64,000 nt of DNA from Acidimicrobiia bacterium (lineage in GTDB: Bacteria > Actinomycetota > Acidimicrobiia > UBA2766). A program made the translations under genes and the position numbers. Of this stretch, positions 52,933 through 61,875 are shown one piece after another (position 1 is the stretch's first letter; each line of letters starts with the position of its first letter). The stretch is taken from NCBI GenBank assembly GCA_020850945.1, contig JADZDR010000004.1, positions 1 to 64,000 on the forward strand. Reading direction: 5' to 3'. Below the pieces are notes generated by a model. That model saw only the letters and a program-made list of their open reading frames with translations. It was not told the origin of the DNA and did no database searches.

Positions 52933-52956
52933 TTTGCACTATGCGCGTAGTGCAAA
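52933..52956. promoter_or_regulatory. 24-bp dyad operator candidate upstream of sufB
   Basis: TTTGCACTA and TAGTGCAAA are perfect 9-bp arms around TGCGCG. The dyad ends 20 bp before the sufB start and is relatively AT-rich at its ends. Its size and spacing suit a dimeric regulator such as a TetR, MarR or Rrf2-type protein, but no binder is identified. Confidence 0.6.
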
Positions 52957-52976
52957 TGCGAGGGGCGTGAGCCGAG

Positions 52977-54413
52977 ATGAGCGTTCGCGACAGCCTGGCC
53001 CTCGACCGCCCCTACCAGTACGGGTGGGAGGACGACGTCGAGTACGACGTCGTCCTCGAGCCGGGCATCGACGAGGACAGGGTCCGGCTGATCTCGGAGA
53101 TCAAGGACGAACCGGACTGGATGCTGAAACTGCGCCTGCGCGGCCTGAAGGCATTCGAGAGGAAGCCGAACCCGACATGGCTCAGCTTCGACCTCGATGC
53201 GATCGACTTCGACCGCATCTCCTTCTACATGCAGCCGCGCGGCACAGCCGACCGCAACGAAGCGTGGGAGAACCTCCCTCCCGAGATGTACGAGACGATG
53301 GACAAGCTCCAGCTCACGGAGCAGACAGCCGTCCTCGCCGGCCAGGTCGCCCAGTACGACTCGGCAACCGTGTTCCACCGCCTCCAGGAGGACCTCGCCC
53401 GCCAGGGTGTCGTCTTCGTGAGTTTCGACGAAGCCGTGACCGAATACGAGGACATCTTCCGACCGTGGATCGGCCGCGTGATCCCCCCCGCGGACAACAA
53501 GTACGCCGCCCTCAACTACGCCGCCTTCAGCGGCGGATCGGCGATCTACGTGCCACCCGGTGTGAAGGTCACGGAGCCGTTGTCCAACTACTTCCGCATT
53601 AACTCGGCTGGGATGTTCCAGGGTGAACGCACGCTGATCGTCGTCGATCGGGATGCAGAGGTCACGTACTACGAGGGGTGCTCCTCGGCGGGACAGAACC
53701 TGAAGGAGAAGCGGGACCGACCCCCGCCCCTCCACTCGGCAGTCGTCGAGCTCGTCGCACTCGACGGGGCGACGATCAACTACATCACGATCCAGGAGTG
53801 GGCAGCCGACGTCTGGAACCTCGTGACCAAGCGGGGCGCCTGCTTCGGCGAGGCGTCTCGCATCAACTGGGTCAACTTCGAGTCGGGCTCCGGCCACACC
53901 GCCAAGTACCCCGGCACCGTCTGCCTCGGAGCCGGGTCCTCGACCTCGATCGACGCCGTCACGATCGCCGGTCCCGGCCAGACGCAGGATTCCGGCGCGA
54001 AGATCGTGCTCGCGGCTCCGCACACGTCCGGTACGGTCAACGCGAAGGGCATCTCGTTCGGCGGGGGGCGTGGCATCTACCGCGGACTGCTCGAGGCGAG
54101 GCAGCGAGCAGTCGGCGCGAAGCTCGCGTCGAGTTGTGACGCACTCCTCCTCGACGACGTCAGCGAGTCGACCACCCACCCCTACATCGACATCCGCAAC
54201 GACACTGTCCATCTCGCACACGAGGCGACGACCTCGAAGATCGGCGTGGACCAGATGTTCTACCTCATGAGCCGCGGCCTCTCGGAGCGGGAGGCGCAGG
54301 CGATGATCGTCTCCGGCTTCGTGGCGGCGACCGCCGAGAAGCTGCCGGCCGCGTACTACGCCGAGGTGCAGCGCATGATCGCCCTCCAGTTCGGTGACGA
54401 GGCGATCGGCTGA
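52977..54413 (+). CDS. sufB: stand-alone SufB-like iron-sulphur scaffold protein
   Basis: 478 residues, full length for SufB. It carries INYITIQEWAADVWNLVTKRG, GHTAKYPGT, QTQDSGAKIVLAAPHTSGTVNAKGISFGGGRGIYRGLLEA, LASSCDALLLDD and HEATTSKIGVDQMFYLMSRGLSE, the SufB core. The cysteine in YYEGCSSAG is kept, but a short insertion (QNLKEKRDRPPP) follows it and several normally invariant stretches differ. sufC, sufD and sufS are not adjacent. The divergent sequence and isolation suggest a paralogue rather than the main SufB. The ATG follows a 24-bp dyad. Confidence 0.85.
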   Translation: MSVRDSLALDRPYQYGWEDDVEYDVVLEPGIDEDRVRLISEIKDEPDWMLKLRLRGLKAFERKPNPTWLSFDLDAIDFDRISFYMQPRGTADRNEAWENLPPEMYETMDKLQLTEQTAVLAGQVAQYDSATVFHRLQEDLARQGVVFVSFDEAVTEYEDIFRPWIGRVIPPADNKYAALNYAAFSGGSAIYVPPGVKVTEPLSNYFRINSAGMFQGERTLIVVDRDAEVTYYEGCSSAGQNLKEKRDRPPPLHSAVVELVALDGATINYITIQEWAADVWNLVTKRGACFGEASRINWVNFESGSGHTAKYPGTVCLGAGSSTSIDAVTIAGPGQTQDSGAKIVLAAPHTSGTVNAKGISFGGGRGIYRGLLEARQRAVGAKLASSCDALLLDDVSESTTHPYIDIRNDTVHLAHEATTSKIGVDQMFYLMSRGLSEREAQAMIVSGFVAATAEKLPAAYYAEVQRMIALQFGDEAIG

Positions 54414-54430
54414 GCTCCGCCACCGGATCG

Positions 54431-55399
54431 CTACCGTGAGCGTGTGTCCCCCGTTGCCTTGGTCCGGTGGCCGCGGGCGCGCCATCCCGCGCGGAGCCGC
54501 TCGCGGGCGAGCTGTGTCCACGTCTTGCCCGCCGGCTGAATCTCACCCGGGTGTGCGCGGCGCCAGAGAACACCGTTGAGCTCGCCGCCGAGGAGGAGGC
54601 CCAAACTCAGGAAGTAGACCCAGAGCATCGCCGCGATGAGGATCGCGATCGAGGACGTGATCCTGTTCCCACTCGCCGAGAACTCCGTGTAGACCCGGAA
54701 CGCGACGGATACGAGGATCCAGGAGACACCCGTGAACACGGCGCCGGGGAGGTCCCAGCGCCACGGGGTGCGGTGGTTGGGAGCGAGGTGGAAGATCGTC
54801 GCCCCCCACACGACGAGCACCGCGAACATGAGGGGATACGAGAACGCCTGCCACAGCACGTGGGCCACGGAGTCGTTCTCGATCGCAGCCGCCCCGAACC
54901 CGAGGAGGGGTCCGACGACGACGACGGCAAGCGTGAGCGCCGCCACGACGAGCGTACCGAGGGACATGCCGAGGGCGAGGAGACGCACGCTGACCCACGG
55001 GCGCACCTCCTCGATGTCGTAGGCGACGTCGAGGGCACGGATCACGGCGGCGAGGCCGCGGGATGCCGAGTAGACGGCGGCAATCACGGCGATCGTGAAC
55101 AGGCCCCCCTTCGGCTCACGAAAGAGCTCGTCGACGACGGGCCCGATCGTCTCCATGCCCGAGGGGCCGAACACGGCTGTGAGCCACGTGTCGATCTGTT
55201 CACGCACCTGGGCCTGGAGGGAAGCGCCGTTCTCCGCGGTCGGCAGCCAGCCCAGCATCGCGACCAGGGCGAGGGCGGCGAACGGGATGGAGAGGAGGGT
55301 CCAGAAGGCGACCTCGGCGGCGAGGCCCGAGAGCCTGTCCTGGACGCACTCGCGCCACGTGTCCGTGACCACGTTCCCGAGCGTCCTCCACCGCGACAT
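54431..55399 (-). CDS. YihY/UPF0761-family inner-membrane protein
   Basis: A 322-residue polytopic protein of the YihY (formerly RNase BN) family, with about six helices. Blocks include RLSGLAAEVAFWTLLSIPFAALALVAMLGWL, SRGLAAVIRALDVAYDIEE and GAVFTGVSWILVSVAFRVYTEF. The C-terminus is basic (RERLRAGWRARGHRTK). The early nuclease claim for this family is not supported; function is unclear. ATG start. It converges on sufB with a 17-bp gap. Confidence 0.9.
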   Translation of the reverse strand: MSRWRTLGNVVTDTWRECVQDRLSGLAAEVAFWTLLSIPFAALALVAMLGWLPTAENGASLQAQVREQIDTWLTAVFGPSGMETIGPVVDELFREPKGGLFTIAVIAAVYSASRGLAAVIRALDVAYDIEEVRPWVSVRLLALGMSLGTLVVAALTLAVVVVGPLLGFGAAAIENDSVAHVLWQAFSYPLMFAVLVVWGATIFHLAPNHRTPWRWDLPGAVFTGVSWILVSVAFRVYTEFSASGNRITSSIAILIAAMLWVYFLSLGLLLGGELNGVLWRRAHPGEIQPAGKTWTQLARERLRAGWRARGHRTKATGDTRSR

Positions 55400-55438
55400 G
55401 TCCTCAACGTAGCGTTCGGCACGAGTCGCCCGGGGCGG

Positions 55439-56545
55439 TCAGGGAAGCTCGGTGAGCGGTGTGGCGTTCTCGTCGGCGGTGATCTGGAGGGCGGCGTGCG
55501 CGACGTTCCAGCTCTGCAGATTGACAGCGTCCATGCTGAGACCGCCCGTATCCCAGGCGATCTGCCGCTCCGGGTACAGACTCTGAAGCGTGACGCCGTC
55601 GGCGCCGGAATCGATCAGCATCTCCGGGTGGTATGCGAAGAGGATCACGTTCCCGGCTCCGACGCCGTAGCGGACGATCGTCGCCTCCCCGGTCCCGTCG
55701 GTGGTGGCAGCCCCAACCGGAGCCACGGCCCGCCCCCACACCTCGAGGCCGGCCGGTGCCGGGTCGGCGACGAACCACGGGCCACCGGCGTAGAAGAGCC
55801 TGACTTCGCCGGGCACGCCGATCGCCGCCATCGTCGGGTTCGAGGTGTCGATCGCAACGGCGTCGAGGTTCGCATTCGTCCCCCCGTTCCACGGCATCCA
55901 CGCGAGCGGACCCATGGTCGTCCCGGGCCAGAGGGCGAGGTCGTATTCGTAGGTCTGGTAGTCCCGGTCGCCCTCGGCGAAGGTGACTGCGTCGGCCGCC
56001 CAGTACGCGCCGGCACAGAAGCCGACGAAGTTGCCGCCGGACTCGACGAAGGCACGGATTCCGCTCTCGCCGGCAGCGGTGACGAAACGGTTGCGCCACC
56101 ACGCCCATCCGCCCGGTGCCACGAGCCCACGGAAGCGGCGGGATTCACCTGTACCCAAGCCGCCTGCGTTGATCTCGTCCGAGCCGATCCGCTCGTAGGT
56201 CCAGCCGAACTCGTCGAACATCGAGACGAGCGCGGTCACCTCGTCCTCCCAGACTCCGTCATCCTCGTAGCCGGGGTCGTACAGGGCGAAGTCCTTCGTG
56301 CACGAGGGGCAGTCCGCGTTCTTGGCATGTGCGTCAGTCGTGCGATCCGTGCCCGCCCGCCCGTCCGGACCTCCCCGGCCGGGGCGGTCCACACCCGAGC
56401 CAGCCCGGTCCGGCAGGTCGCCCCGTCCCGCCGTCGGTTCTGCTCCTGGCGGCTCGTTCCCGCACGCGGCGCCAGTCACGGCGAGGACGAGCGCCGTCAT
56501 GAGGGCAAGGCGAGCCACGCCGGCCCGCGGTCCCGTCAGTCGCAT
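55439..56545 (-). CDS. secreted lipoprotein with BPL_N glutamine-amidotransferase-like domain
   Basis: 368 residues. The lipoprotein signal LALMTALVLAVTGAACG is followed by a Gly/Arg-rich linker, a cysteine pair (DCPSC), then a class I glutamine-amidotransferase-like domain of the BPL_N type. GLVAPGGWAWWRNRF and the nucleophile elbow FVGFCAGAYWAAD fit that fold. ILFAYHPEMLID supplies a possible histidine/glutamate pair. It is exported, so a role outside the membrane is likely. The start giving MRLTGPRAG is chosen; an upstream in-frame ATG also exists. It follows egtD on the same strand. Confidence 0.8.
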   Translation of the reverse strand: MRLTGPRAGVARLALMTALVLAVTGAACGNEPPGAEPTAGRGDLPDRAGSGVDRPGRGGPDGRAGTDRTTDAHAKNADCPSCTKDFALYDPGYEDDGVWEDEVTALVSMFDEFGWTYERIGSDEINAGGLGTGESRRFRGLVAPGGWAWWRNRFVTAAGESGIRAFVESGGNFVGFCAGAYWAADAVTFAEGDRDYQTYEYDLALWPGTTMGPLAWMPWNGGTNANLDAVAIDTSNPTMAAIGVPGEVRLFYAGGPWFVADPAPAGLEVWGRAVAPVGAATTDGTGEATIVRYGVGAGNVILFAYHPEMLIDSGADGVTLQSLYPERQIAWDTGGLSMDAVNLQSWNVAHAALQITADENATPLTELP

Positions 56546-56594
56546 GCAGTCATGATCGACATGGCGACCGGCTGCCATGAGCGGAGCCCGTCGC

Positions 56595-57557
56595 TCAGCC
56601 GGGACTCCACAGGGACAGAGCGAAATCCCGGTTCGGGTCGGTCCACCAGCCGCGTAGGTCGAGCCCCGCACCCTCGAGCTCCGCCACGACCCCGTCCTGC
56701 GTGAACTTCGCACTCGTCTCGGTGAGCAACTCCTCACCTGCGACGAAGCCGACTGTCAGCCCGAGGTCGGGGACGGACACCGTCTGGTCCCGTGTGGAGC
56801 GGAGGCGCATCTCGATCCAGGCCTCGGTGTCGTTCCAGAGTGCCACGTGAGTGAAGGCCGCGAGGTCGAAGTCGGCTCCCAGCTCACGATTGATCACGGC
56901 GAGGACGTTCTTGTTGAACGCGGCAGTGACACCGCGGGCATCGTCGTACGCGGCGACGAGCCGGCCGGTGGGCTTGACGAGATCGGTGCCGAGGAGAAGG
57001 GACTCCCCCGCGTCGAGTCCGGCCGCGACCTCTCCGAAGAAGGCTGCGCGGGCCTTGGGCGGGAAGTTCCCGATCGTCGAGCCGAGGAAGACGATCATGC
57101 GTCTCCCCTCACAGGGCAGCAGGTCGAGGTGATGCTCGAAATCACCGACGACGGCGTGGACGTCGACCCCGGGATACTCCTCTTCGAGGGCAGTCGCCGA
57201 CGCGTGCAGCACCCCCTCGCTCACGTCGAAGGGGCACACACGGGTAAGGCGGCCCGCGCGTCGCATGGCATCGAGGATCAGGCGCGTCTTCTCACCCGTG
57301 CCGGAGCCGAGCTCGACGAGCGTGTCCGCTCCCGCCACAGCCACGATGTCGTCCGCCGAGGCGGCGAGGATCGACCGCTCCGTGCGCGTGGGGTAGTACT
57401 CGTCGAGGCGCGTGATCTCGTCGAAGAGCCGCGAACCCGTGTCGTCGTAGAACCACTTCGGTGGCAGCGACTTGGGGGATGCGCCGAGCCCCGTGCGCAC
57501 GTCCGTGCGGAGGGCGTAGAGCATCTCGTCCGGGCCGATGTGGACATCGATTCGCAT
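56595..57557 (-). CDS. egtD: L-histidine N(alpha)-methyltransferase (hercynine synthase)
   Basis: 320 residues. EgtD transfers three methyl groups from SAM to histidine to give hercynine, the first ergothioneine precursor. [33 protein letters not shown] is the family N-terminus, [16 protein letters not shown] the SAM site, and [19 protein letters not shown] and [15 protein letters not shown] later blocks. The ATG giving MRIDVHIG has GAAGAGGAGCG upstream; the longer track start overlaps egtB. Follows egtB by 14 bp. Confidence 0.95.
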   Translation of the reverse strand: MRIDVHIGPDEMLYALRTDVRTGLGASPKSLPPKWFYDDTGSRLFDEITRLDEYYPTRTERSILAASADDIVAVAGADTLVELGSGTGEKTRLILDAMRRAGRLTRVCPFDVSEGVLHASATALEEEYPGVDVHAVVGDFEHHLDLLPCEGRRMIVFLGSTIGNFPPKARAAFFGEVAAGLDAGESLLLGTDLVKPTGRLVAAYDDARGVTAAFNKNVLAVINRELGADFDLAAFTHVALWNDTEAWIEMRLRSTRDQTVSVPDLGLTVGFVAGEELLTETSAKFTQDGVVAELEGAGLDLRGWWTDPNRDFALSLWSPG

Positions 57558-57571
57558 CGTCGCTCCTCTTC

Positions 57572-58915
57572 TCATCCCGGACGTGTCTCGGCCGGGGCAT
57601 CCCGCGCGCACCGGAAACCCACGAAGATCTGACGCCGCACGGGGAAGTCCCAGTTCCGAAACGTCGTCCGGCACGCGGTCGGATGCGTCGCCCACGAACC
57701 GCCGCGCAGCACCTTGTACTCGGAACCGAAGAAGACCTCGCTGTACTCCCGGTAGGGTGCCGCCCTGAAGCCGGGATAGGCGGCGAAGTCACTCGACGTC
57801 CACTCCCACACGTCGCCGAGCATCTGCAGGCAGCCATGTGGACTGCCCGGGCCGTCGACGGGATCCGCCGGGAGCGGGCCGAACGGTGACGGAGTGCCGT
57901 CCCACCACAGGTTGGGTCGGGGCTCTCGTGTGTGGGGGCGATCCTGCCCCGGGCCGAGTGACTTGTCCGAGATGCCGTCCCAGGAGGCGGCCAGCTCCCA
58001 TTCCGCCTCGGTGGGGAGTCGCTTGCCTGCCCAGCGGGCGTATGCGTCGGCCTCGTACCAGGAGACGTGCATGACGGGCTCGTCGGGGCGGAGGTCCTCG
58101 ATGTGGCCGAAGCGGTTGCGAAGCCAGCCGCCGCCCCCGTCGCGGAGCCAGGACTGCGGGTGTTCGAGCCTGGCGCGCCGCCGGTGATCCCATCCGATCG
58201 GATCCCACAGTCTCGACTCCGCGTAGCCGCCGTCGTCGACGAAGGCGAGGAAGTCCCCGCACGTGACCGGCGTGACGTCCATGAGAAAGGGGGCGACCGC
58301 CCTCTCGTGAGCGGGCCGTTCGTTGTCGTAGGCACAGGCGACGTCGGCGCCCATCGTGAAGGATCCGCCGTCCACGAATACCTCCTCCCGCGTGGGACGC
58401 GACGTGGGACGAAGCACGCCGGCCTCGGGCGGGAGGTAACCGCGGGCCGGATCGGACTCGCCGAGGAGTTGGAGTGTGGCGAGCATCGTCTCGACATGCT
58501 GCTGCTCGTGCTGCACGACCATGTCGTAGACGTGGGGGACGAGACCCGGCCACGGTGCGAACGTCACAGTGTCGAGCCCGGCGAGCACGTCGAGGACCCG
58601 GCTCCTCACATCGGCCACGTAGGCCCGGGCCTCCGGTGGCGTGAGCAGCGGCAGGGCGGGTCGTTCGGCACGGGGATGCTCGAACGCGTCGTACATGTCG
58701 TCGTATGCGGCGGACGTGGTGGGGATCCCCGCAACTCGGTCGAGGAGCCAGAGCTCCTCGTAGTTGCCGATGTGGGCGAGGTCCCACACGAGCGGGGACA
58801 TGAGTGGCGAGATCTGGCGCGCCAGCGTCGCGTCGTCGAGAGGGGCGAGCAGATCGAGGGTACGGGCCCGGGCCTCCTCGAGCCGGGCGCCGAGAGCGGC
58901 CGTCAGCGCGTCCAC
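57572..58915 (-). CDS. egtB: ergothioneine synthase, sulphoxide-forming
   Basis: A 447-residue non-haem iron enzyme that joins hercynine to a thiol donor with O2. The N-terminal DinB domain carries iron ligands in [15 protein letters not shown] and [20 protein letters not shown]. The C-terminal formylglycine-enzyme-like domain has [39 protein letters not shown] and [21 protein letters not shown]. The GTG start overlaps the egtA stop by 13 bp, so the two are coupled. Presence of egtA suggests gamma-glutamylcysteine as thiol donor. Confidence 0.95.
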   Translation of the reverse strand: MDALTAALGARLEEARARTLDLLAPLDDATLARQISPLMSPLVWDLAHIGNYEELWLLDRVAGIPTTSAAYDDMYDAFEHPRAERPALPLLTPPEARAYVADVRSRVLDVLAGLDTVTFAPWPGLVPHVYDMVVQHEQQHVETMLATLQLLGESDPARGYLPPEAGVLRPTSRPTREEVFVDGGSFTMGADVACAYDNERPAHERAVAPFLMDVTPVTCGDFLAFVDDGGYAESRLWDPIGWDHRRRARLEHPQSWLRDGGGGWLRNRFGHIEDLRPDEPVMHVSWYEADAYARWAGKRLPTEAEWELAASWDGISDKSLGPGQDRPHTREPRPNLWWDGTPSPFGPLPADPVDGPGSPHGCLQMLGDVWEWTSSDFAAYPGFRAAPYREYSEVFFGSEYKVLRGGSWATHPTACRTTFRNWDFPVRRQIFVGFRCARDAPAETRPG

Positions 58916-60105
58916 GCGGGTTCCGCAAGTCGGGCCGCTTCGAGCATCTCGTCGGCCGGGGTCCGGCCCCGCAGCACGAACCTCTCGTGGTAGGCCGCGA
59001 TGTGTGCGGCGAGGTCAGCGGCCGCCGCGATCTCGAGGGCGAGCTCGAAGCACGCCTGCGCGGCCTGCTGCAGTGGAGCGTGGCTGAGGCCGTGGCGGGC
59101 GGCGGCGAGCCACGCGCCGGACACGGGGCGGCAGATCTCACGCACGGTATCTGCCATGTCCTCCGCGCGCACGAGCGTGTCGACGAGGGCGGCCGGGACT
59201 GCCCAGAGGTCGGGGGGTGGCATGTCGATCATGCGCATCTCGAGGCAGCCGCGGGGGCGCACGGGTGGGAACAGGGTCGACAGGTGGCGGAGCACGTCGT
59301 CACGTGAGGGCCGCCGGCTCTCACCCGTGTCGATCCATCCAGCCAGTGTCATGCGCTCTCGCGGTGGTGCACATCCTCCCGCCTCGTCCTGTACGAACAT
59401 GACGCCGGCGTCGAGGGCGTAACGCACCCACGCGTCGGCGGGCGGGCGGGTGTGGTCGGCCGGACGTGTACGGGTGGGGTCGAGCATCGCCCACGTCGCC
59501 TGCCGTGACGACTTCCATCCGGTCGGGGTGCCACACCGGAGAGGCGAGGAGGCGAAGGATGCGACGAGTACCGGGCCGAGCGCATGTGCGACCTGCCACC
59601 GCGAGCGCCCGGTGCCGTTGCCGCTGCTCACGTTCACCTGGGCGGCTGCTGTGTTGCACATCATGTCGAGCCCCCACGACGTGGTGTCGCCTTCCCGTGC
59701 GCGGAAGTAGGCGTCCATGGCCTCGTATCGGGGTGAGGTGTCTACGCGTCGTGGCGGGCGGAGGGGATCCATGCCGCCACCCACGAGCTCGAGGCCGGCC
59801 TCCGCACAGGCGGCGCGGACGAGGCGCATGTCCGCCTCCGTGCGGGAGACAGCGTCACCCACGTGGCTCTCCGGTTGCGAGCTGACCTCGATCTGGCCGC
59901 CCGGTTCGAACGTGAGGGAGCCGGCGAGGGAGGTGAGGATCCCTGCTGTCGCCGACCTGACCTCGGCGGGGGGGACACGCGCGTGCGGGTCGCCGACACG
60001 GCGGACGTGCCATTCGACCTCGATACCCACGAGATCGCGGTGGTCGCGCGGTTCGGCCTCAGCCCGGATCACGTCCGCGGCCGCCTCGACGGTGAGCGGG
60101 GTCAT
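58903..60105 (-). CDS. egtA: glutamate-cysteine ligase of the ergothioneine pathway
   Basis: 400 residues. EgtA makes gamma-glutamylcysteine, the thiol donor for EgtB. The GCS2/EgtA signatures are VGIEVEWHV, EPGGQIEVSSQP, MCNTAAAQVNVS (metal/substrate residues) and RGCLEMRMIDMPP. The ATG follows no clear Shine-Dalgarno sequence, but a small ORF with a strong one ends 6 bp upstream, so translation may depend on coupling to it. It overlaps egtB. egtC and egtE are not in the cluster. Confidence 0.93.
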   Translation of the reverse strand: MTPLTVEAAADVIRAEAEPRDHRDLVGIEVEWHVRRVGDPHARVPPAEVRSATAGILTSLAGSLTFEPGGQIEVSSQPESHVGDAVSRTEADMRLVRAACAEAGLELVGGGMDPLRPPRRVDTSPRYEAMDAYFRAREGDTTSWGLDMMCNTAAAQVNVSSGNGTGRSRWQVAHALGPVLVASFASSPLRCGTPTGWKSSRQATWAMLDPTRTRPADHTRPPADAWVRYALDAGVMFVQDEAGGCAPPRERMTLAGWIDTGESRRPSRDDVLRHLSTLFPPVRPRGCLEMRMIDMPPPDLWAVPAALVDTLVRAEDMADTVREICRPVSGAWLAAARHGLSHAPLQQAAQACFELALEIAAAADLAAHIAAYHERFVLRGRTPADEMLEAARLAEPAWTR

Positions 60106-60111
60106 GCGTGC

Positions 60112-60222
60112 TCAGCTGTGCCCGAAGCGTGCCGCAATCCAGACGATGTTCCGCACAGGAGCGGACCAGACCCCACGTGAGGTCGCACGCGTCGACATGG
60201 AAGTGGATGCGGGGGGGTTCAT
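60112..60222 (-). CDS. 36-residue ORF immediately upstream of egtA
   Basis: Too short for the ORF track. It starts MNPPASTSMSTRATSRG, ends WIAARFGHS, and stops 6 bp before the egtA ATG. AGGAG lies 6 nt before its start codon, the best ribosome site in this stretch, while egtA has none. It has no cysteine and one histidine, so it is not a typical cysteine attenuator peptide. It could be a leader peptide that couples ribosome entry into egtA, or a chance ORF. Confidence 0.5.
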   Translation of the reverse strand: MNPPASTSMSTRATSRGVWSAPVRNIVWIAARFGHS

Positions 60223-60308
60223 GGGCGTCTCCTGGTTCGGGCTTCCGACAAGCTAACAGCGTTCCGCCCGCGGCACATGCGAAGTCCTTCCCCCTTTTCC
60301 CCCCCTTC

Positions 60309-60388
60309 TTGCGCGCGAGTCGCGCTGTTGCGCGCGAAACGCGCCCCACGTAGCGCGGATCGCGCGCAAGAGCGCGGTTCGCGCGCAA
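60309..60388. repeat. long imperfect inverted repeat between an SDR gene and the egt cluster
   Basis: Two 35-bp arms pair at 30 positions around a 10-nt loop (CCCCACGTAG). Each arm is itself built of two TTGCGCGCGA-like units, so the element holds four copies of an approximately 10-bp motif, two in each orientation. It lies between the SDR stop and the egtA leader ORF, both read leftward. Strong termination of the SDR transcript is the simplest reading. The rest of the 60223-60417 gap shows only pyrimidine-rich sequence. Confidence 0.8.
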
Positions 60389-60417
60389 ATTCGTCGGTCT
60401 TGTCGGTGGATCGGACG

Positions 60418-61173
60418 TCAGTGCAGGGTGCAGCCGTCGACGACGAGGGCGGTCCCGTTCACGAACGACGCCTCGTCCGACGCGAGGAAGGCGATCGTGT
60501 TCGCGACCTCGTCGGGTTCGGCCATGCGGGGGCTTGCCGCGCTCGCCCGGAAGATGAGGTCGGCCTCGGCCCCTTCGGGCGGGATGAAACCGGCGGGGAT
60601 GAGCGGCGTGTTGATGCCGCCGGGGCACACGCAGTTGACCCGGATGCCCTGCTTCGCGTACTCCACGGCGAGGGCCTTGGTGAGGAGGACGACGCCACCC
60701 TTCGACGCGCAGTACGCGGCGGCGTAGGCCTGACCTCGCAATCCCGCGATGGAGGCTGTGTTCACGATGCTCCCACCCACTTCGAGGATGTGGGGCAGCG
60801 CTGCCTGGCACATGAGGAAGGTGCCTGTCAGGTTCACGTCGAGGGCCGTCTGCCACGCCCCGAGCTCGAGGTCGAGCGTATGGGAGAACTTACCGGTCCC
60901 GGCGACGTTGCAGAGGACGTCGAGGTGGCCGAAGGCGGCGACGGCATCGGCCACCGCGGTCCTGCAGGCGTTCTGATCGGCCACGTTCGCCTCACCCGGG
61001 AACGCCCTGCCGCCACCGGCGGAGATCTCCGCAGCCGTCTTCTCGGCGGTCTCGCCGAAGAGGTCGACACATGCAACGGCGGCGCCCTCTCGTGCGAGGA
61101 GCAGGGCCGTCGCCCTGCCGAGTCCGGAGCCGGCACCCGTGACGAGGGCGGTCTTGTCTGTGAAGCGTGCCAT
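60418..61173 (-). CDS. short-chain dehydrogenase/reductase
   Basis: A 251-residue classical SDR: TGAGSGLGRATA binds cofactor, CNVAGTG replaces the usual NNAG (N, V, A, G), TASIAGLRG holds the catalytic serine, and YCASKGGVV gives Tyr and Lys. The C-terminus FVNGTALVVDGCTLH is FabG-like. The ATG at 61173 is chosen over the longer track start. A 21-bp dyad resembling that of the acyl-CoA ligase gene at 63.5 kb lies 18 bp upstream, suggesting a shared regulator and a lipid-related substrate. Confidence 0.9.
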   Translation of the reverse strand: MARFTDKTALVTGAGSGLGRATALLLAREGAAVACVDLFGETAEKTAAEISAGGGRAFPGEANVADQNACRTAVADAVAAFGHLDVLCNVAGTGKFSHTLDLELGAWQTALDVNLTGTFLMCQAALPHILEVGGSIVNTASIAGLRGQAYAAAYCASKGGVVLLTKALAVEYAKQGIRVNCVCPGGINTPLIPAGFIPPEGAEADLIFRASAASPRMAEPDEVANTIAFLASDEASFVNGTALVVDGCTLH

Positions 61174-61190
61174 GTCGCAGCGTACCAAGT

Positions 61191-61211
61191 GATCTGACGC
61201 CCCGTCAGATC
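61191..61211. promoter_or_regulatory. CTGACG-N3-CGTCAG operator candidate before an SDR gene
   Basis: GATCTGACG and CGTCAGATC are perfect 9-bp arms with spacer CCC, 18 bp upstream of the SDR start codon. The form is typical of TetR-family operators. A matching site with one changed base in the core arms lies before the acyl-CoA ligase gene. Confidence 0.6.
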
Positions 61212-61362
61212 CGAGGTCGGGGCGGAGGCGGCCGGACGCGCCCGGGTATGGCCGGGATCACGTCTCCGCGCGTCTAGGGTCGGGGACCCCGCCGGGACAT
61301 CTCAGCCATCACCGTGCATCCACCCGTCGGAGCCCAGTCCCCAAAGACACCGGAGGAAAGAC

Positions 61363-61785
61363 ATGCGGAAGGGATTCATCCTGGCCCTCGTCGCCCTGCT
61401 CATGGCGGCAGTCGTGGCCGGCTGCAGCTCGGATTCGTCGGACGACTCGTCGGCGTCGGACACGACGGCGGCCGATTCGGGCGACTCCGGTTCCGGCGAT
61501 TCCGGGGACTCCTCGGACAGCGGTGACAGCGGATCGACCGACACCGTCAAGACCGGCAACGCCGAGGTGGACGCATACTGCGCGAGTGTGCAGGAGTACG
61601 TCGAGAAGGCGAAGGCAGTCATGGCCGACCCGACGAGCGGCAACGCGGCCGAGCTCTCGCAGGAGGCGGCCCAGCTCGCCCAGGATGCGCAGCAGCTCGT
61701 GTCGAGCGTGGCGCAGGACCCTGAGCTCGCCGATGCCGTCCAGAAGTGCAGCGAGGACGCCGCGAACGCTCTGACGGGCGGCTGA
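61363..61785 (+). CDS. small secreted lipoprotein with Ser/Asp/Gly-rich linker
   Basis: 140 residues. The signal ILALVALLMAAVVAGC ends in a lipobox cysteine, followed by about 40 residues of Ser/Asp/Gly repeats (DSGDSGSGDSGDSSDSGDSG) and a helical domain with two cysteines (DAYCASVQEYVEKAKAV and VQKCSEDAANAL) that could be joined by a disulphide. No family recognised. The ATG has GGAGGAAAG upstream, and CTAGGGT lies about 90 bp before the start. A strong hairpin follows the stop. Confidence 0.8.
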   Translation: MRKGFILALVALLMAAVVAGCSSDSSDDSSASDTTAADSGDSGSGDSGDSSDSGDSGSTDTVKTGNAEVDAYCASVQEYVEKAKAVMADPTSGNAAELSQEAAQLAQDAQQLVSSVAQDPELADAVQKCSEDAANALTGG

Positions 61786-61816
61786 TCCCCACGTCGACAT
61801 CCGTCCAGAACGGTTG

Positions 61817-61845
61817 ACGGCCGGCCGGGTCCCCCGGCCGGCCGT
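61817..61845. terminator. 13-bp-stem hairpin between convergent genes
   Basis: ACGGCCGGCCGGG and CCCGGCCGGCCGT form a perfect stem with a TCC loop between the lipoprotein stop and the acyl-CoA ligase stop. Position and strength fit bidirectional rho-independent-like termination without a U-tract. Confidence 0.75.
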
Positions 61846-61875
61846 GTCGCGTCTCGGCCCGGGTACGTGTGACGG

